Source: Phoronis ovalis
Lineage: Eukaryota > Phoronida > Phoronidae
Direction of reading: 5' to 3'
Length of the DNA: 16,967 bases
Assembly: GCA_028565635.1 (NCBI GenBank)
Contig: JAOXYB010022303.1
Coordinates: 1 to 16,967 of the forward strand
Below, in pieces: positions 10,301-16,742 of this stretch (position 1 is its first letter; each line of letters begins with the position of its first letter). Below the pieces are notes generated by a model. It made no database searches. It saw nothing but the letters and a program-made list of their open reading frames with translations, and was not told the DNA's origin. Both the position numbers and the translations under genes were made by a program.

Positions 10301-13300
10301 TAATGTTACACAATGTATTGTGGAGTATAAAGAAATTGTGTCTGACCCATGCCATTTCCTCTGGAGAGTCAATATAATCAATATAAATCTATGAAAACAA
10401 ATGAGACAGAATATAGTGTATCCCAATTTTCAGTGAACTGTGTTGATATAATTTTTTTTCAGATGGCACCCTTGGAAAATTTGTCCGACTTCTTAGAAGT
10501 GGCTATGATTATTGATCCCGAACTCCAACAATATGAATGGGCATGCAATCATTTAACAGCTAAAATTCCAAAGTAAGATGCATATCTGGCAAGAGATTGT
10601 TATAATATCACAGCTTTGCTCGAATCTTTGTCAACATCATAATGTTTCATGAAATAGAACAGAACATGGTGAAGGAACATAATTGAGTAAAATTAAAATT
10701 GGCTTCGTTTCATATAGTGTACACAACTGTATTAAAAGGATCTAAAAATGTAGATAAACTTTGTCATGGAAAATATCATGCTTTGCATTTAGAATTGAAA
10801 ATTATTGTTTCAGATTCAAAACCAACCTGACAGCTTTGGATGCTCGATTGTCAGAGAATAACCCCAAGATATTTGATGATGTAAAGAAAATGGACAAAGT
10901 TCAGGTAATGTGAAGAACTTGAAATTGAAAGTTATCCATTATCAGTATGTTTATATGTAAAGTATCTTATTAGTGCATTGCTCATAATACTGTCTGCAGT
11001 GATTAACCAATAAACAAACGCATACATATCAATTTATTGTATTTAAATGTAAGAAGGTATTTCAGTTTATAGTCTTGAATCACATGACGTTTTTATTTCA
11101 CATGGTAACCCCTACTTATGGGCCTGTTCACTCTAATGAGATTCAAACCGAGAATCTCCAGCTTACAATTCAGACCTTTTACCAATCATTGATTTAACCA
11201 TGCTAGATATTTATTATATTTATAAAATTCATGAAAACAGCATTAGGTTGCAACTTGTAATTTGTTAACAGCCTATAACTTCCTTAACCTCTGTACAATT
11301 TTTTGCAAGAAATCATGTGCTTTATATGTTTACAATTGTTACAGAAATGTGTGATAATTTTTTATCTGGAGCTAGCAGCAATATTATCTAATAGTCACAG
11401 TACACAGACAACAATATGTACAAATAGAGTGCTATGTTTACTTTTTGTAGATGAGAGAGTTTGAAGGACAAGCAAAATCATTGCTTAAAGCTTGCATAAA
11501 GTTAGCTAAACAGAAAATGAAACAATGGAAGGGTAAAATTTTACAGTCCATTCTGGAAGCTTTTCAGGTAAATTTCAGTTTACTGCTAAAATATTCTTTA
11601 TTTAATAATATTATAATGAGGCACATACTCAGCCATTGTAATTCAATCTGGATGCTTTATACAGGCCACGAATTGGAGGAGCAGTGTTATGTGCAGCACA
11701 TGCACAATTTAAATGGTAACTGTTAGTATTTTTCTTTTTTTTTTAATTCCACAAAAATTTGAAATGATGCTTATATTTTTTTTTATTTGCCTTACAAGGT
11801 CTTTCTTTGGTATAGAAAGTTTGCATGTTGAATGTGTGGACTATATGGAAGAAGTAAAATATCAGTTATTGAAATAATGTGGAGATTGACATTTTGTCTT
11901 TGTAGCAAGAGGAAGCAGATCTGGCAAAAGGACTTAAAGAGCTTGATGATGTTAACCTGGTATTAGATCAACACTTGGTAGATGTATCTAAAAGTAAGTT
12001 GTGTAGCACAAGCTGGCAAGTAATTACTTCCTTTGTATTATATTCACACAGTTATAGATAAAGCATTTTCTAAGACTCAGATGTACTGCTTTTTCTGTTT
12101 TCCTAGTAATAAAGCAGTTATAAAATGTTTGAACTATAAATCTTTCTCTACTTATAACTGTAGAGTGTTTCATTGTGGTACATCATTGGTACTTTACATA
12201 CATTTCAGTTAATTCTGAATTAACTCAAGAAATTGTTGAACTTGAAAATATGCCATTACCAAGTAAAGAAGATATTGTCCGATTGCAAGATTGGAAAGAA
12301 AATGTACAGGGTAAAGAAGGAGGTAACTTATGAGAGAGAGTGATAAAGAGTTTAGATTAATAAAATTGTTTTTAATTACATGATGTTATTTGTAAAATAG
12401 AACATTTTAATGCCTAGTAAACAAAAAGTACCTTGATATGTCACTATTAGTTTGACTCTTAAAATAGATCAACTAACTAATGCTATTTCAATGAATTTTT
12501 TTAACTTTTTTAAGGCATCACATGTTTATTCTTTATTCTACTTTTACTGAATTTCTAATAGTTAATCCATCTATGAGTCATCAAAAACTAGTAATTGGCA
12601 ATAATTTTGTGATCAAACTTATTTTGCTAATGCAGTAATATGTTTTGGCTGATTTTCTAAATGAACAAATTGTTTTGTGCTCTAATTGTCACACTAAACA
12701 TTTATGGTATAATGTTATTTCTTTACAGAACTGGATAAAGCTGAAAAGGAAAGAGATGACTTGATCAAGTAAGTTCATAAACTTTGGCTGAGTGTCCTCA
12801 AGATATTCTGTAATAATAAACAAATAAAAAAAATTTTTAGAAAGCATTTGTACTGTGACAAAAGATTATATACCTGGTACTAGAAAATTTTGCATTTTGA
12901 GATGTCTGCAGAACGTCTTGGAAAAAAACCCCAGAAATTATATGTAACCCTTCATATCTTATAAACAAGAAATGGATTTTTATTGCGTTCCCTTGAACCT
13001 GTAGACAATGAAAGTATTAAAAAGATGTTTGTATTGTATGTGGGTTACTGTTTCGTTTATAAGTAGACAATTATCTCTTTATGAATGTTATTTTAAAGCA
13101 TAAGTGGACACACACAGTGTTCATAGATTAGGACATGGAATATTTACATACAGGCAGTTTCAGTGGATTGATGGGGGATGTCTTTCTTATTTAGGCAAAA
13201 TAATGTTATGGAACTTGCAAATGATAAACTAACCAGTGAACTGAAAAAAATAGAACGAAAGATTTCAGAGTTACATGCAAGTCAACCAATAACCGATGTA

Positions 13301-16053
13301 CTGAAAGAGAAGTTTGGCTTGGTTCAAAGATTAGAAAGGTACAGTGTATATATCTACTGCACAATCATTGTACACATTACTATGACCTAGTCTATAAATG
13401 ATTTCAAATTTCAAAAAACTTTACTGGCATAGATATCGGTCTTACATAATGGAAAAGTTCAGTTTTGCAAAGTAAACAATAGACCATTAAATTTTCTTAT
13501 AGTCAGCCAAGACTATAACAGATGCAAAATTATTCAGTGAAAAATTGTTTTTAACAAAATCTTTGAAGGATAATAATGTTAATGTAAGTATGTTTCTATA
13601 TTGTTTCAGTTACAACGTATGGCATTTGGCAGAATTTGACAACAACACTTGTGCACAATTCAATTTTCTATCCAACTCTCTTCTACTAACATTAGAGTTT
13701 GGTGAATATATTGAACTGGCAGAAAGTGAGAGACCCATTAAAGCTGTAAAAAATATAAAATTGGTTTCAAAGCTGCCAGGTGAGTACAAACCACACCTGG
13801 AACATTTTGCTCTTCAGGATGTTTACTTTTTATAATAAAATGTAGAGAATTGAAACCAAAAATTATTGTATATTATCTTCAGTACATAAGGATTTAATAA
13901 AAAACATGCTTCCCTCAATAATTCACATCTTAATTTGATTAGTTTATTTTTCTCGGTGTTGGCTGACATCCTTGTTACAAGTGGACAAATAATCGTATGA
14001 CAGTACCATGCATTCAATTATATATGTGTAGGTTATCTCCTAGTGTAGTATTAGGATTGCAAATTTACTTCGGGTTGTACTGGGGAATAAAGTTTTTAAC
14101 AAATACCTTTGCCCCATATCAATATTTTGTGATGCAGACCTATCACTCTTAATTCTGTCATCCTCCCCCGGCAACTGAATGCAACATCCGTATGTCTAAT
14201 ATGGTTAGTTTATTACTCTAGATGGAGCTGCGAGTTGGACCCACTTAGCTCACAGGATGGTCAGTGGTGCACTAGGTGATGATTTAAGCAAATTGTGCTC
14301 TACATCCAAACAAGTACCCAAGGTAACTGAAAGCACTTTTATGACCTAGTAGTTTCTATAAATGATATCTCTCTTCAGCTAAGTTGTCTATAATACGTAT
14401 TTGTTTCTCTACATACTACAAGCATCATGCATGACGTGAAGTGCTGTAAAGTTCGTTAACTTTATGAAAATAAAATTTCTTCTTTCTTTCGTTGTTTCTG
14501 TTATAGATTTCGTTGACTAATAAACTTCCAAATAATTTAAAACTTTAAAATACAGTAGCATGATGTAACAATGGATCTAAAATCCCCCTTATAAATCCTG
14601 TCAAAATGTCTTTTGTAAACCTATTATCATTTTATACTTTGGTGTACATGACTGTTGGTTTATTTTGTTCTACTCCCTATTACATTATTAACTGAGAATT
14701 TTTATTGCACTTTTTAATCACCAAATAGCTCTTGACAGAGGCTTCAGCGTGTGTCTCGGCAGCTAAAGAACTATCTAAAGAAATCGATGGTGCCTCATTG
14801 TGGCATCCAGTTACTATTGACGATACAACTGTAACATTCGAGTTCTCAAGTCTGGAAGCTTTTGCAAAGTTTATGTTAACTTTACAACTTGTACCTGGCC
14901 AGTATCCTCACCTGTCAATAACTTCAAAATGTGAGGTGTTGATTGGTGATATCAGGTATGAAATAACGCACTTTGTGTGTAGTTTACAATAAGATAAGAT
15001 ACACAGGCGAGAGAATGAATATAACGAATGGAGTAAAGTGTACCATGAGCTTGAACTTCGCATTTATTTAACAACCCTAGTTAAGCTTATCAGATATTTG
15101 TATTTTATGAAGTTTTAATTCACCTCCAGTGTCACATACTTTTCTGTTAGTGCCGTGTGTGTGTTCATCTGTGTGTGCGTGCGTGTATATATGTGTGTGT
15201 GTCTGTCTGTTTGTCTGTCTGTCTGTGTGTGTGTGCGTGTATATATGTACATTTATGTAAATATATATATGTATGTGTGTGTATAGTAGCAAAATACGTT
15301 TTCTGATGTTTGTTAGAATTCATAAATTCAAGGTAAGTCAAGTCCAGAGTTTGTGAAGATCTTTATTCTGCAATATACGTGTAAGTGGTATGGTATACGA
15401 GCGGCTACTCGCACAATACAACCGTATTAATTTACAAATAACAAAACTAAAATAACATAAGTACAATGCAGATAGCAATTAAAATATACAAAGTTTGACG
15501 TTGTATCTGCACCCAAAACATAGAAATAGACAAACATAAAATGACCTGAAGCTCACCTGCAATATACAATATATGTACTAGGTCTAGTGGTATGGCATAA
15601 AAGCGGCTACTGACGAAGTTGGTGCGCAGTTGCAACAAAAAAATAATAGGTGAAACATTTAGCCAATGAGAAGTGTTTATTTTAATGACAGATAGTGCAG
15701 TGAATAGGTATTGTCCAGTAGAAATGCATACCTGGTAATTGTCATAATTAGAGGCAGCACAGTGATTTAAGGATTGTTATAATAACTGGTAACACATGGT
15801 GAAGTAAGGAATATTTAGATGCGATACATTAATGGTAATTTTCAATTACTACGTGTGTATATGTGTGTAGATATATATAAAATAGAACTATTACGATAAT
15901 CATTCTCACCTTTCTTTCTTTATTTCTAGTGAGGCTGAAATCAGTGACACTATTCAAGCTGTTTCGCCTGGCTACTTCTACATAACTCGTATAATCAAAG
16001 CACTTGATGAACTGATATCAAGACACAGCAAACTTTTGGAAAGTGCCTCATAG
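1313..16053 (+). CDS. KNL1: Kinetochore scaffold KNL1, 22 coding exons, complete
   Basis: KNL1 is the scaffold of the KMN network at the outer kinetochore. It recruits BUB3-BUB1/BUBR1 for the spindle checkpoint and PP1 for its silencing. Spliced, I read about 1799 residues, with SILK at 26-29, RVSF at 64-67, 13 MELT motifs between 240 and 1083, an Spc7-like helical region from about 1334, coiled coils to about 1592, and tandem RWD domains from about 1593 to the end. Motif order and SILK/RVSF positions match vertebrate KNL1 closely; human KNL1 is longer (about 2300 residues). Join: 1313-1347, 1664-1706, 2003-2065, 2766-2845, 3356-3424, 4664-4769, 5111-5232, 5411-5582, 5957-9059, 9450-9631, 9993-10103, 10463-10572, 10814-10904, 11451-11567, 11906-11993, 12209-12310 or 12322, 12729-12768, 13195-13338, 13610-13779, 14222-14322, 14729-14955, 15930-16053. 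All introns are GT-AG and phases are consistent. Introns 1, 6, 8, 9, 14, 16, 17, 19 and 20 (316-442 nt) hold nothing I recognise. Residue numbers assume the shorter exon 16. Confidence 0.95.
1664..1706 (+). CDS. KNL1: KNL1 exon 2, basic segment leading into SILK
   Basis: Acceptor tgttgtag, donor gtaagt; enters in phase 2 and ends in phase 0. It encodes residues 12-26, LQSRKRKSSSRRSS after the split serine. The last serine is the S of the SILK motif. The run of arginines, lysines and serines suits a nuclear localisation signal and basophilic kinase sites (Aurora B class), which in known KNL1 proteins lie around the PP1 docking motif. Confidence 0.88.
2003..2065 (+). CDS. KNL1: KNL1 exon 3, completes the SILK PP1-docking motif
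   Basis: Acceptor ttag, donor gtaagt, phase 0 at both ends, 21 codons (residues 27-47). It begins ILKQTKSPTRGPL, so with exon 2 it forms S-I-L-K followed by a basic and S-P segment, the same arrangement as in human KNL1. SILK is one of two short linear motifs that bind the catalytic subunit of PP1. Confidence 0.93.
2066..2765 (+). other. KNL1 intron 3, no recognised content
   Basis: Starts gtaagt and ends tgcag. It contains an open stretch near 2204-2422 without similarity to anything I know and with AT-rich intronic composition. Nothing else is supported. Confidence 0.8.
2766..2845 (+). CDS. KNL1: KNL1 exon 4, RVSF PP1-docking motif
   Basis: Acceptor tgcag, donor gtaagt, exits in phase 2, residues 48-74. 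It encodes KKLRRSRRVSFADTFLVK. The RVSF core (2814-2825, residues 64-67) is the canonical PP1-binding motif. The conserved flank R-R-V-S-F-A-D-T is nearly invariant in animal KNL1. Ser66 inside the motif is the expected Aurora B site that blocks PP1 binding when phosphorylated (family knowledge). Confidence 0.95.
2846..3355 (+). other. KNL1 intron 4, no recognised content
   Basis: Starts gtaagt and ends tattgcag. It is AT-rich, with short open stretches on both strands that overlap splice sites and show no domain. Confidence 0.8.
3356..3424 (+). CDS. KNL1: KNL1 exon 5, N-terminal linker
   Basis: Acceptor tattgcag, donor gtaaga; enters and leaves in phase 2; residues 74-97. It encodes EFVKDVSWQHAAVDIEQETN and continues the segment just after RVSF. 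No motif is recognised; it is supported by phase, splice signals and position. Confidence 0.85.
3425..4663 (+). other. KNL1 intron 5, longest intron
   Basis: Starts gtaaga and ends tatag, 1239 nt. It contains a transposon-like insertion near 3728-4035, listed separately. The rest is AT-rich with no recognised element. Confidence 0.8.
3728..4035 (+). mobile_element. Probable non-LTR retroelement or SINE fragment
   Basis: This stretch is less AT-rich than the intron around it and begins CTAGACGGCACCCGTGG. It includes two similar copies of AGAGATGT(A/T)GGTCACGTAAGGCC (about 3765 and 3807). It ends with GACAGACAGATGG, then ATTTAGTAGTATAGATAGAT. A terminal GACAGACAGA run followed by TAGTATAGAT and a short AGAT tail resembles the 3' ends of RTE-like LINEs and their SINE partners in invertebrate genomes. 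No reverse transcriptase is present. Confidence 0.45.
4664..4769 (+). CDS. KNL1: KNL1 exon 6, N-terminal linker
   Basis: Acceptor aatatag, donor gtgagt; enters in phase 2 and exits in phase 0; residues 97-132. The stretch ETLETLLTAPFVGG resembles the segment ending in N-T-L-L-S-A-P that follows RVSF in human KNL1, which supports both the exon and its frame. Confidence 0.88.
5111..5232 (+). CDS. KNL1: KNL1 exon 7, N-terminal linker
   Basis: Acceptor tttatttcag, donor gtcagt; phase 0 in, phase 2 out; residues 133-173. It begins AIYEQHMLNQSDDS; the second half is charged (EILPKKGIEEARQH). No known motif. Support comes from splice signals and frame continuity. Confidence 0.85.
5411..5582 (+). 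CDS. KNL1: KNL1 exon 8, linker before the MELT array
   Basis: Acceptor tttttatag, donor gtaaaa; phase 2 in, phase 0 out; residues 173-230. It ends in D-K-T-K. The final T-K joins L-F from exon 9 to form T-K-L-F, the same T-x-x-F that precedes most MELT motifs, which confirms the junction. Intron 8 therefore cuts the first repeat unit. Confidence 0.88.
5957..9059 (+). CDS. KNL1: KNL1 exon 9, 3.1-kb exon with 13 MELT motifs
   Basis: Acceptor acttag, donor gtaagt after AAAACTG; phase 0 in, phase 1 out; residues 231-1265. MELT-type motifs (M-[DE]-[LF]-T) start at 5984, 6116, 6341, 6485, 6758, 6872, 7496, 7646, 7817, 7934, 8078, 8408 and 8504 (M at residues 240, 284, 359, 407, 498, 536, 744, 794, 851, 890, 938, 1048, 1080). 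Eleven carry an upstream T-x-x-[FY], as vertebrate repeats do; those at 6758 and 8408 do not. Twelve continue T-x-C, then usually a hydrophobic residue and G, where vertebrates have S-H-T. KI-like motifs lie at 6227, 6590 and 8183, and D-T-x-x-L-L motifs between them. MPS1 phosphorylation of the MELT threonines creates BUB3 docking sites (family knowledge). One giant repeat exon amid small exons is also the layout of the human gene. Confidence 0.96.
6227..6259 (+). other. KI-like motif 1 (K-V-N-T-K-R-F-L-Q-K-L)
   Basis: Residues 321-331, about 37 residues after the second MELT. It fits the vertebrate KI pattern K-I-[DN]-x-x-x-F-[LI]-x-x-L-K with V for I and a final R for K. In human KNL1 the two KI motifs bind the TPR domains of BUB1 and BUBR1 (family knowledge). 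Binding here is inferred. Confidence 0.6.
6290..7076 (+). repeat. Internal duplication, copy A (MELT 3-6)
   Basis: This block carries MELT motifs 3-6, KI-like motif 2 and several D-T motifs. It is repeated at 7883 with clear DNA similarity: the stretch from GTTGAAGGAGTTACAAAA (6441 in this copy, 8034 in the other) is nearly identical through MELT 4/11. MELT 3-4 and 10-11 are both 48 residues apart. Boundaries are approximate. Confidence 0.85.
6590..6622 (+). other. KI-like motif 2 (K-V-N-T-K-S-F-L-Q-K-F)
   Basis: Residues 442-452, 35 residues after the fourth MELT. Same pattern as motif 1 but with F at the second-last position and A after it. It lies in the first copy of the internal duplication, and its counterpart is motif 3. 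Confidence 0.55.
7463..7846 (+). repeat. Local triplication of T-Q-H-[FY] type MELT units
   Basis: MELT 7, 8 and 9 form a distinct subfamily: T-Q-H-[FY]-N-S/L then G-M-E-F-T-T-[CT] and G-K-V-L-G or G-N-G-L. Motif starts are 150 and 171 bp apart. They sit between the two copies of the larger duplication and look like a separate, more recent tandem expansion. The third unit has lost the conserved cysteine. Confidence 0.75.
7883..8704 (+). repeat. Internal duplication, copy B (MELT 10-13)
   Basis: Second copy of the block at 6290, offset about 1593 bp at its start. It has MELT 10-13, KI-like motif 3 and D-T motifs in the same order. It differs by extra residues between MELT 11 and 12 (spacing 110 against 91) and by a shorter MELT 12-13 spacer (32 against 38). 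One D-T motif (8564) has changed to M-G-T. Confidence 0.85.
8183..8215 (+). other. KI-like motif 3 (K-V-D-I-K-S-F-L-Q-K-F)
   Basis: Residues 973-983, 35 residues after the eleventh MELT. It has D in place of N, as in the human motifs. It lies in the second copy of the duplication, yet keeps the key K, F and L positions while neighbouring linker sequence has diverged. Confidence 0.55.
9450..9631 (+). CDS. KNL1: KNL1 exon 10, acidic linker after the array
   Basis: Acceptor tgttttag, donor gtatga; enters in phase 1, exits in phase 0; residues 1265-1325. An acidic stretch EELELELEPLDFE precedes SMDTKALLAAS, a further copy of the D-T-x-x-L-L motif seen in exon 9. The sharing of that motif across the intron supports the join. 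The donor is weaker than most in the gene. Confidence 0.88.
9647..9762. repeat. Degenerate 27-29 bp tandem repeat in intron 10
   Basis: Four diverged units begin at about 9647, 9674, 9702 and 9731, each with the pattern (G/A)(G/A)ATTG(T/C)C-T-G-T-(C/T)-T. It follows the exon 10 donor closely. Confidence 0.6.
9993..10103 (+). CDS. KNL1: KNL1 exon 11, start of the Spc7-like helical region
   Basis: Acceptor atttacag, donor gtaagt, phase 0 both ends, residues 1326-1362. It encodes GPWKLGDFLEYIHIQF then a cysteine and basic patch. This corresponds to the conserved block in human KNL1 that opens the C-terminal helical region (I-R-E-F-F-x-L-L-x-V-H-I), the start of the Spc7/KNL1 homology. Confidence 0.92.
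10463..10572 (+). CDS. KNL1: KNL1 exon 12, helical region
   Basis: Acceptor ttttttttcag, donor gtaaga; phase 0 in, phase 2 out; residues 1363-1399. It encodes MAPLENLSDFLEVAMIIDPE followed by a short aromatic segment ending near AKIPK. It matches the position of the human P-E-D-L-M-x-x-x-Y segment. Confidence 0.9.
10814..10904 (+). CDS. KNL1: KNL1 exon 13, helical region
   Basis: Acceptor gtttcag, donor gtaatg; phase 2 in, phase 0 out; residues 1399-1429. It encodes FKTNLTALDARLSENNPKIF and a charged helix. Supported by phase and splice sites; amphipathic, consistent with the coiled-coil part of KNL1. Confidence 0.87.
10905..11450 (+). other. KNL1 intron 13
   Basis: Starts gtaatg and ends tttttgtag, 546 nt. 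Apart from the tRNA-like segment at 11131-11205, nothing is recognised. Confidence 0.8.
11131..11205 (-). mobile_element. tRNA-like (Thr-type) sequence, probable SINE head
   Basis: On the minus strand, TGGTTAAATCAATGATTGG resembles a Pol III A box region. It is followed by an anticodon-loop-like ATTGTAA (anticodon TGT, threonine) and then GGTTTGAATCT (11139-11149), close to the B box GGTTCGAATCC. The acceptor stem does not pair, so this is not a working tRNA gene. A tRNA-derived SINE head inserted antisense in KNL1 intron 13 is the best reading; the body would extend towards about 11040. Confidence 0.5.
11451..11567 (+). CDS. KNL1: KNL1 exon 14, helical region
   Basis: Acceptor tttttgtag, donor gtaaat; phase 0 both ends; residues 1430-1468. 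It encodes a lysine-rich helix that includes KACIKLAKQKMKQWKGK, equivalent to the part of human KNL1 with conserved W and K residues before the long coiled coil. In vertebrates this general region contributes to ZWINT binding (family knowledge; not visible here). Confidence 0.88.
11906..11993 (+). CDS. KNL1: KNL1 exon 15, coiled coil
   Basis: Acceptor ctttgtag, donor gtaagt; phase 0 in, phase 1 out; residues 1469-1498. Heptad-like leucines and valines with acidic and basic residues between them (LAKGLKELDDVNLVLDQHLV). Confidence 0.88.
12209..12322 (+). CDS. KNL1: KNL1 exon 16, coiled coil, two in-frame donors
   Basis: Acceptor catttcag; phase 1 in, phase 1 out. It encodes INSELTQEIVELENMPLPSK and continues through QDWKENVQ. 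Two donors lie 12 nt apart: gtaaag after 12310 and gtaact after 12322. Both leave phase 1, so the proteins differ only by G-K-E-G. The coordinate given here is the distal donor, whose context (AG before GT) is the better splice match. The proximal one keeps glycines out of the coiled coil. Confidence 0.85.
12729..12768 (+). CDS. KNL1: KNL1 exon 17, coiled coil micro-exon
   Basis: A 40-nt exon with acceptor tctttacag and donor gtaagt; phase 1 in, phase 2 out. It encodes ELDKAEKERDDLIK, a highly charged helix. Its phases are exactly those needed to join exons 16 and 18. Confidence 0.87.
13195..13338 (+). CDS. KNL1: KNL1 exon 18, end of the coiled coil
   Basis: Acceptor cttatttag, donor gtacag; phase 2 in, phase 2 out; residues 1545-1593. 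It encodes NNVMELANDKLTSELKKIER and ends FGLVQRLE. A coiled coil running directly into the first RWD domain is the layout of known KNL1 C-termini. Confidence 0.88.
13610..13779 (+). CDS. KNL1: KNL1 exon 19, first RWD domain (N half)
   Basis: Acceptor ttgtttcag, donor gtgagt; phase 2 in, phase 1 out; residues 1593-1650. It begins YNVWHLAEFDNNTCAQFNFL and continues with LLLTLEFG, the beta-meander of the first RWD domain. It lines up with human E-W-D-V-V-E-W-S-D-D and T-I-T-F. The RWD pair binds the Mis12 complex and anchors KNL1 to the inner kinetochore (family knowledge). Confidence 0.93.
14222..14322 (+). CDS. KNL1: KNL1 exon 20, first RWD domain (C half)
   Basis: Acceptor ttactctag, donor gtaact; phase 1 in, phase 0 out; residues 1650-1683. 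It encodes ASWTHLAHRMVSGALGDDL and ends STSKQVPK, a helix that lines up with the human segment ending T-x-x-Q-L-P-K. Confidence 0.9.
14729..14955 (+). CDS. KNL1: KNL1 exon 21, second RWD domain
   Basis: Acceptor ccaaatag, donor gtatga; phase 0 in, phase 2 out; residues 1684-1759. It includes LWHPVTIDDTTVTFEFSSLE followed by AFAKFMLTL and a strand ending VLIGDIR. The F-x-F-S-S-x-x-A-F-A-K-F core is the hallmark of the second KNL1 RWD domain (human L-F-S-S-S-A-A-F-A-K-F). This is the best conserved stretch of the C-terminus. Confidence 0.95.
14956..15929 (+). other. KNL1 intron 21, repeat-rich
   Basis: Starts gtatga and ends ctttatttctag, 974 nt. Besides the microsatellite it has two related segments, about 15368-15412 and 15558-15612. 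Each begins CTGCAATATAC and contains AGTGGTATGG and AGCGGCTACT or GCGGCTACT, suggesting a diverged duplicated or transposon-derived sequence. No coding content. Confidence 0.7.
15151..15286. repeat. TG / TCTG / TATA compound microsatellite
   Basis: Alternating GTGTGT, TCTGTCTG and ATATAT runs with a duplicated module (GTGCGTGTATATATGT occurs near 15175 and 15231). It lies in intron 21 and can form Z-DNA-prone purine-pyrimidine alternation. The reverse-strand open frame across it is an artefact of the repeat. Confidence 0.95.
15930..16053 (+). CDS. KNL1: KNL1 exon 22, C-terminal helix and stop
   Basis: Acceptor tatttctag after a long pyrimidine tract; enters in phase 2 and ends at TAG 16051-16053. 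It encodes EAEISDTIQAVSPGYFYITR and a helix ending SKLLESAS. The pattern I-x-x-I-L/V-x-x-V-x-x-x-x-x-Y-I/L-x-x-I/V-V/I-K matches the final helices of the human protein; human KNL1 likewise ends within about 20 residues of this helix. Confidence 0.93.
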
Positions 16054-16635
16054 TCTGCCCACATCATTCATTTCAGATGTCTCCTGTTTTGAGATTTACA
16101 CTTAACTTTGTTGTTTATGCTATAATTGTCTTTGTCAGGAGGGTGAGGAAATGAGGATTTCCGAATTAAGCTCGACTCTACAAAGCCTCTTTTTAGTTGA
16201 GTGGCTATGACGCTGGTCAATTGCTAAAAGGCTTCTTTGTTTCGCAGTTTCAAGTATTATTCTCCAAAGCCATAGCTTTGAAAAAAAATTTTATCCAGAA
16301 ATTACTTTATTTATTAATTTTCATTTGTCCACTGTTAGACAAAATTACATGTCGTAATGTTTCTTTTAAAGTGGATCCCCTAGTTGAGAAATTGCAATTA
16401 CTATGGAGAAATTCATTTACCATTGTACTACTGACAATATGTGAATGTTAGTGGGCAATGTAATGTTGGATGATCAATAACAAAAAAGGAACTTTGCCAG
16501 TAACTGAGGATAATGTGCATTAATTGTTACCACTGTTATAAATAATTTGAGTGTTTTTCCTGGTAGAATTGATTATTTTCAGTTATGCTTGTTAGGCTGT
16601 GTTAAGAGATTATTTGGCTATAGGGCCACAATGTA

Positions 16636-16641
16636 AATAAA
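16636..16641 (+). promoter_or_regulatory. Candidate poly(A) signal AATAAA (proximal)
   Basis: First canonical AATAAA after the KNL1 stop codon, about 580 nt downstream. Use is not shown by sequence alone. Confidence 0.5.
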
Positions 16642-16736
16642 CATAAGGCCACACCAAAAAGAGAAGCTGTTTAACAGGAGGAAAGCCCTTACAAATTGAG
16701 TTTTTAGTGTTTAAAGAAATACAAATATAAATAATG

Positions 16737-16742
16737 AATAAA
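16737..16742 (+). promoter_or_regulatory. Candidate poly(A) signal AATAAA (distal)
   Basis: Second AATAAA, followed by a T-rich stretch (aatctttttttg) that could serve as a downstream element. It would give a 3' UTR of about 700 nt. Confidence 0.5.

Noticed and set aside
11131-11205. Functional tRNA-Thr gene on the minus strand
   Set aside because: Acceptor and anticodon stems do not pair well and the B box is mutated; a SINE remnant fits better.
15077-15292. His/Thr-rich minus-strand open frame
   Set aside because: Translation of the TG/TCTG microsatellite.
16197-16451. 84-codon open frame after the stop codon
   Set aside because: Lies in the 3' UTR and its residues look like translated AT-rich noncoding DNA; no similarity recognised.
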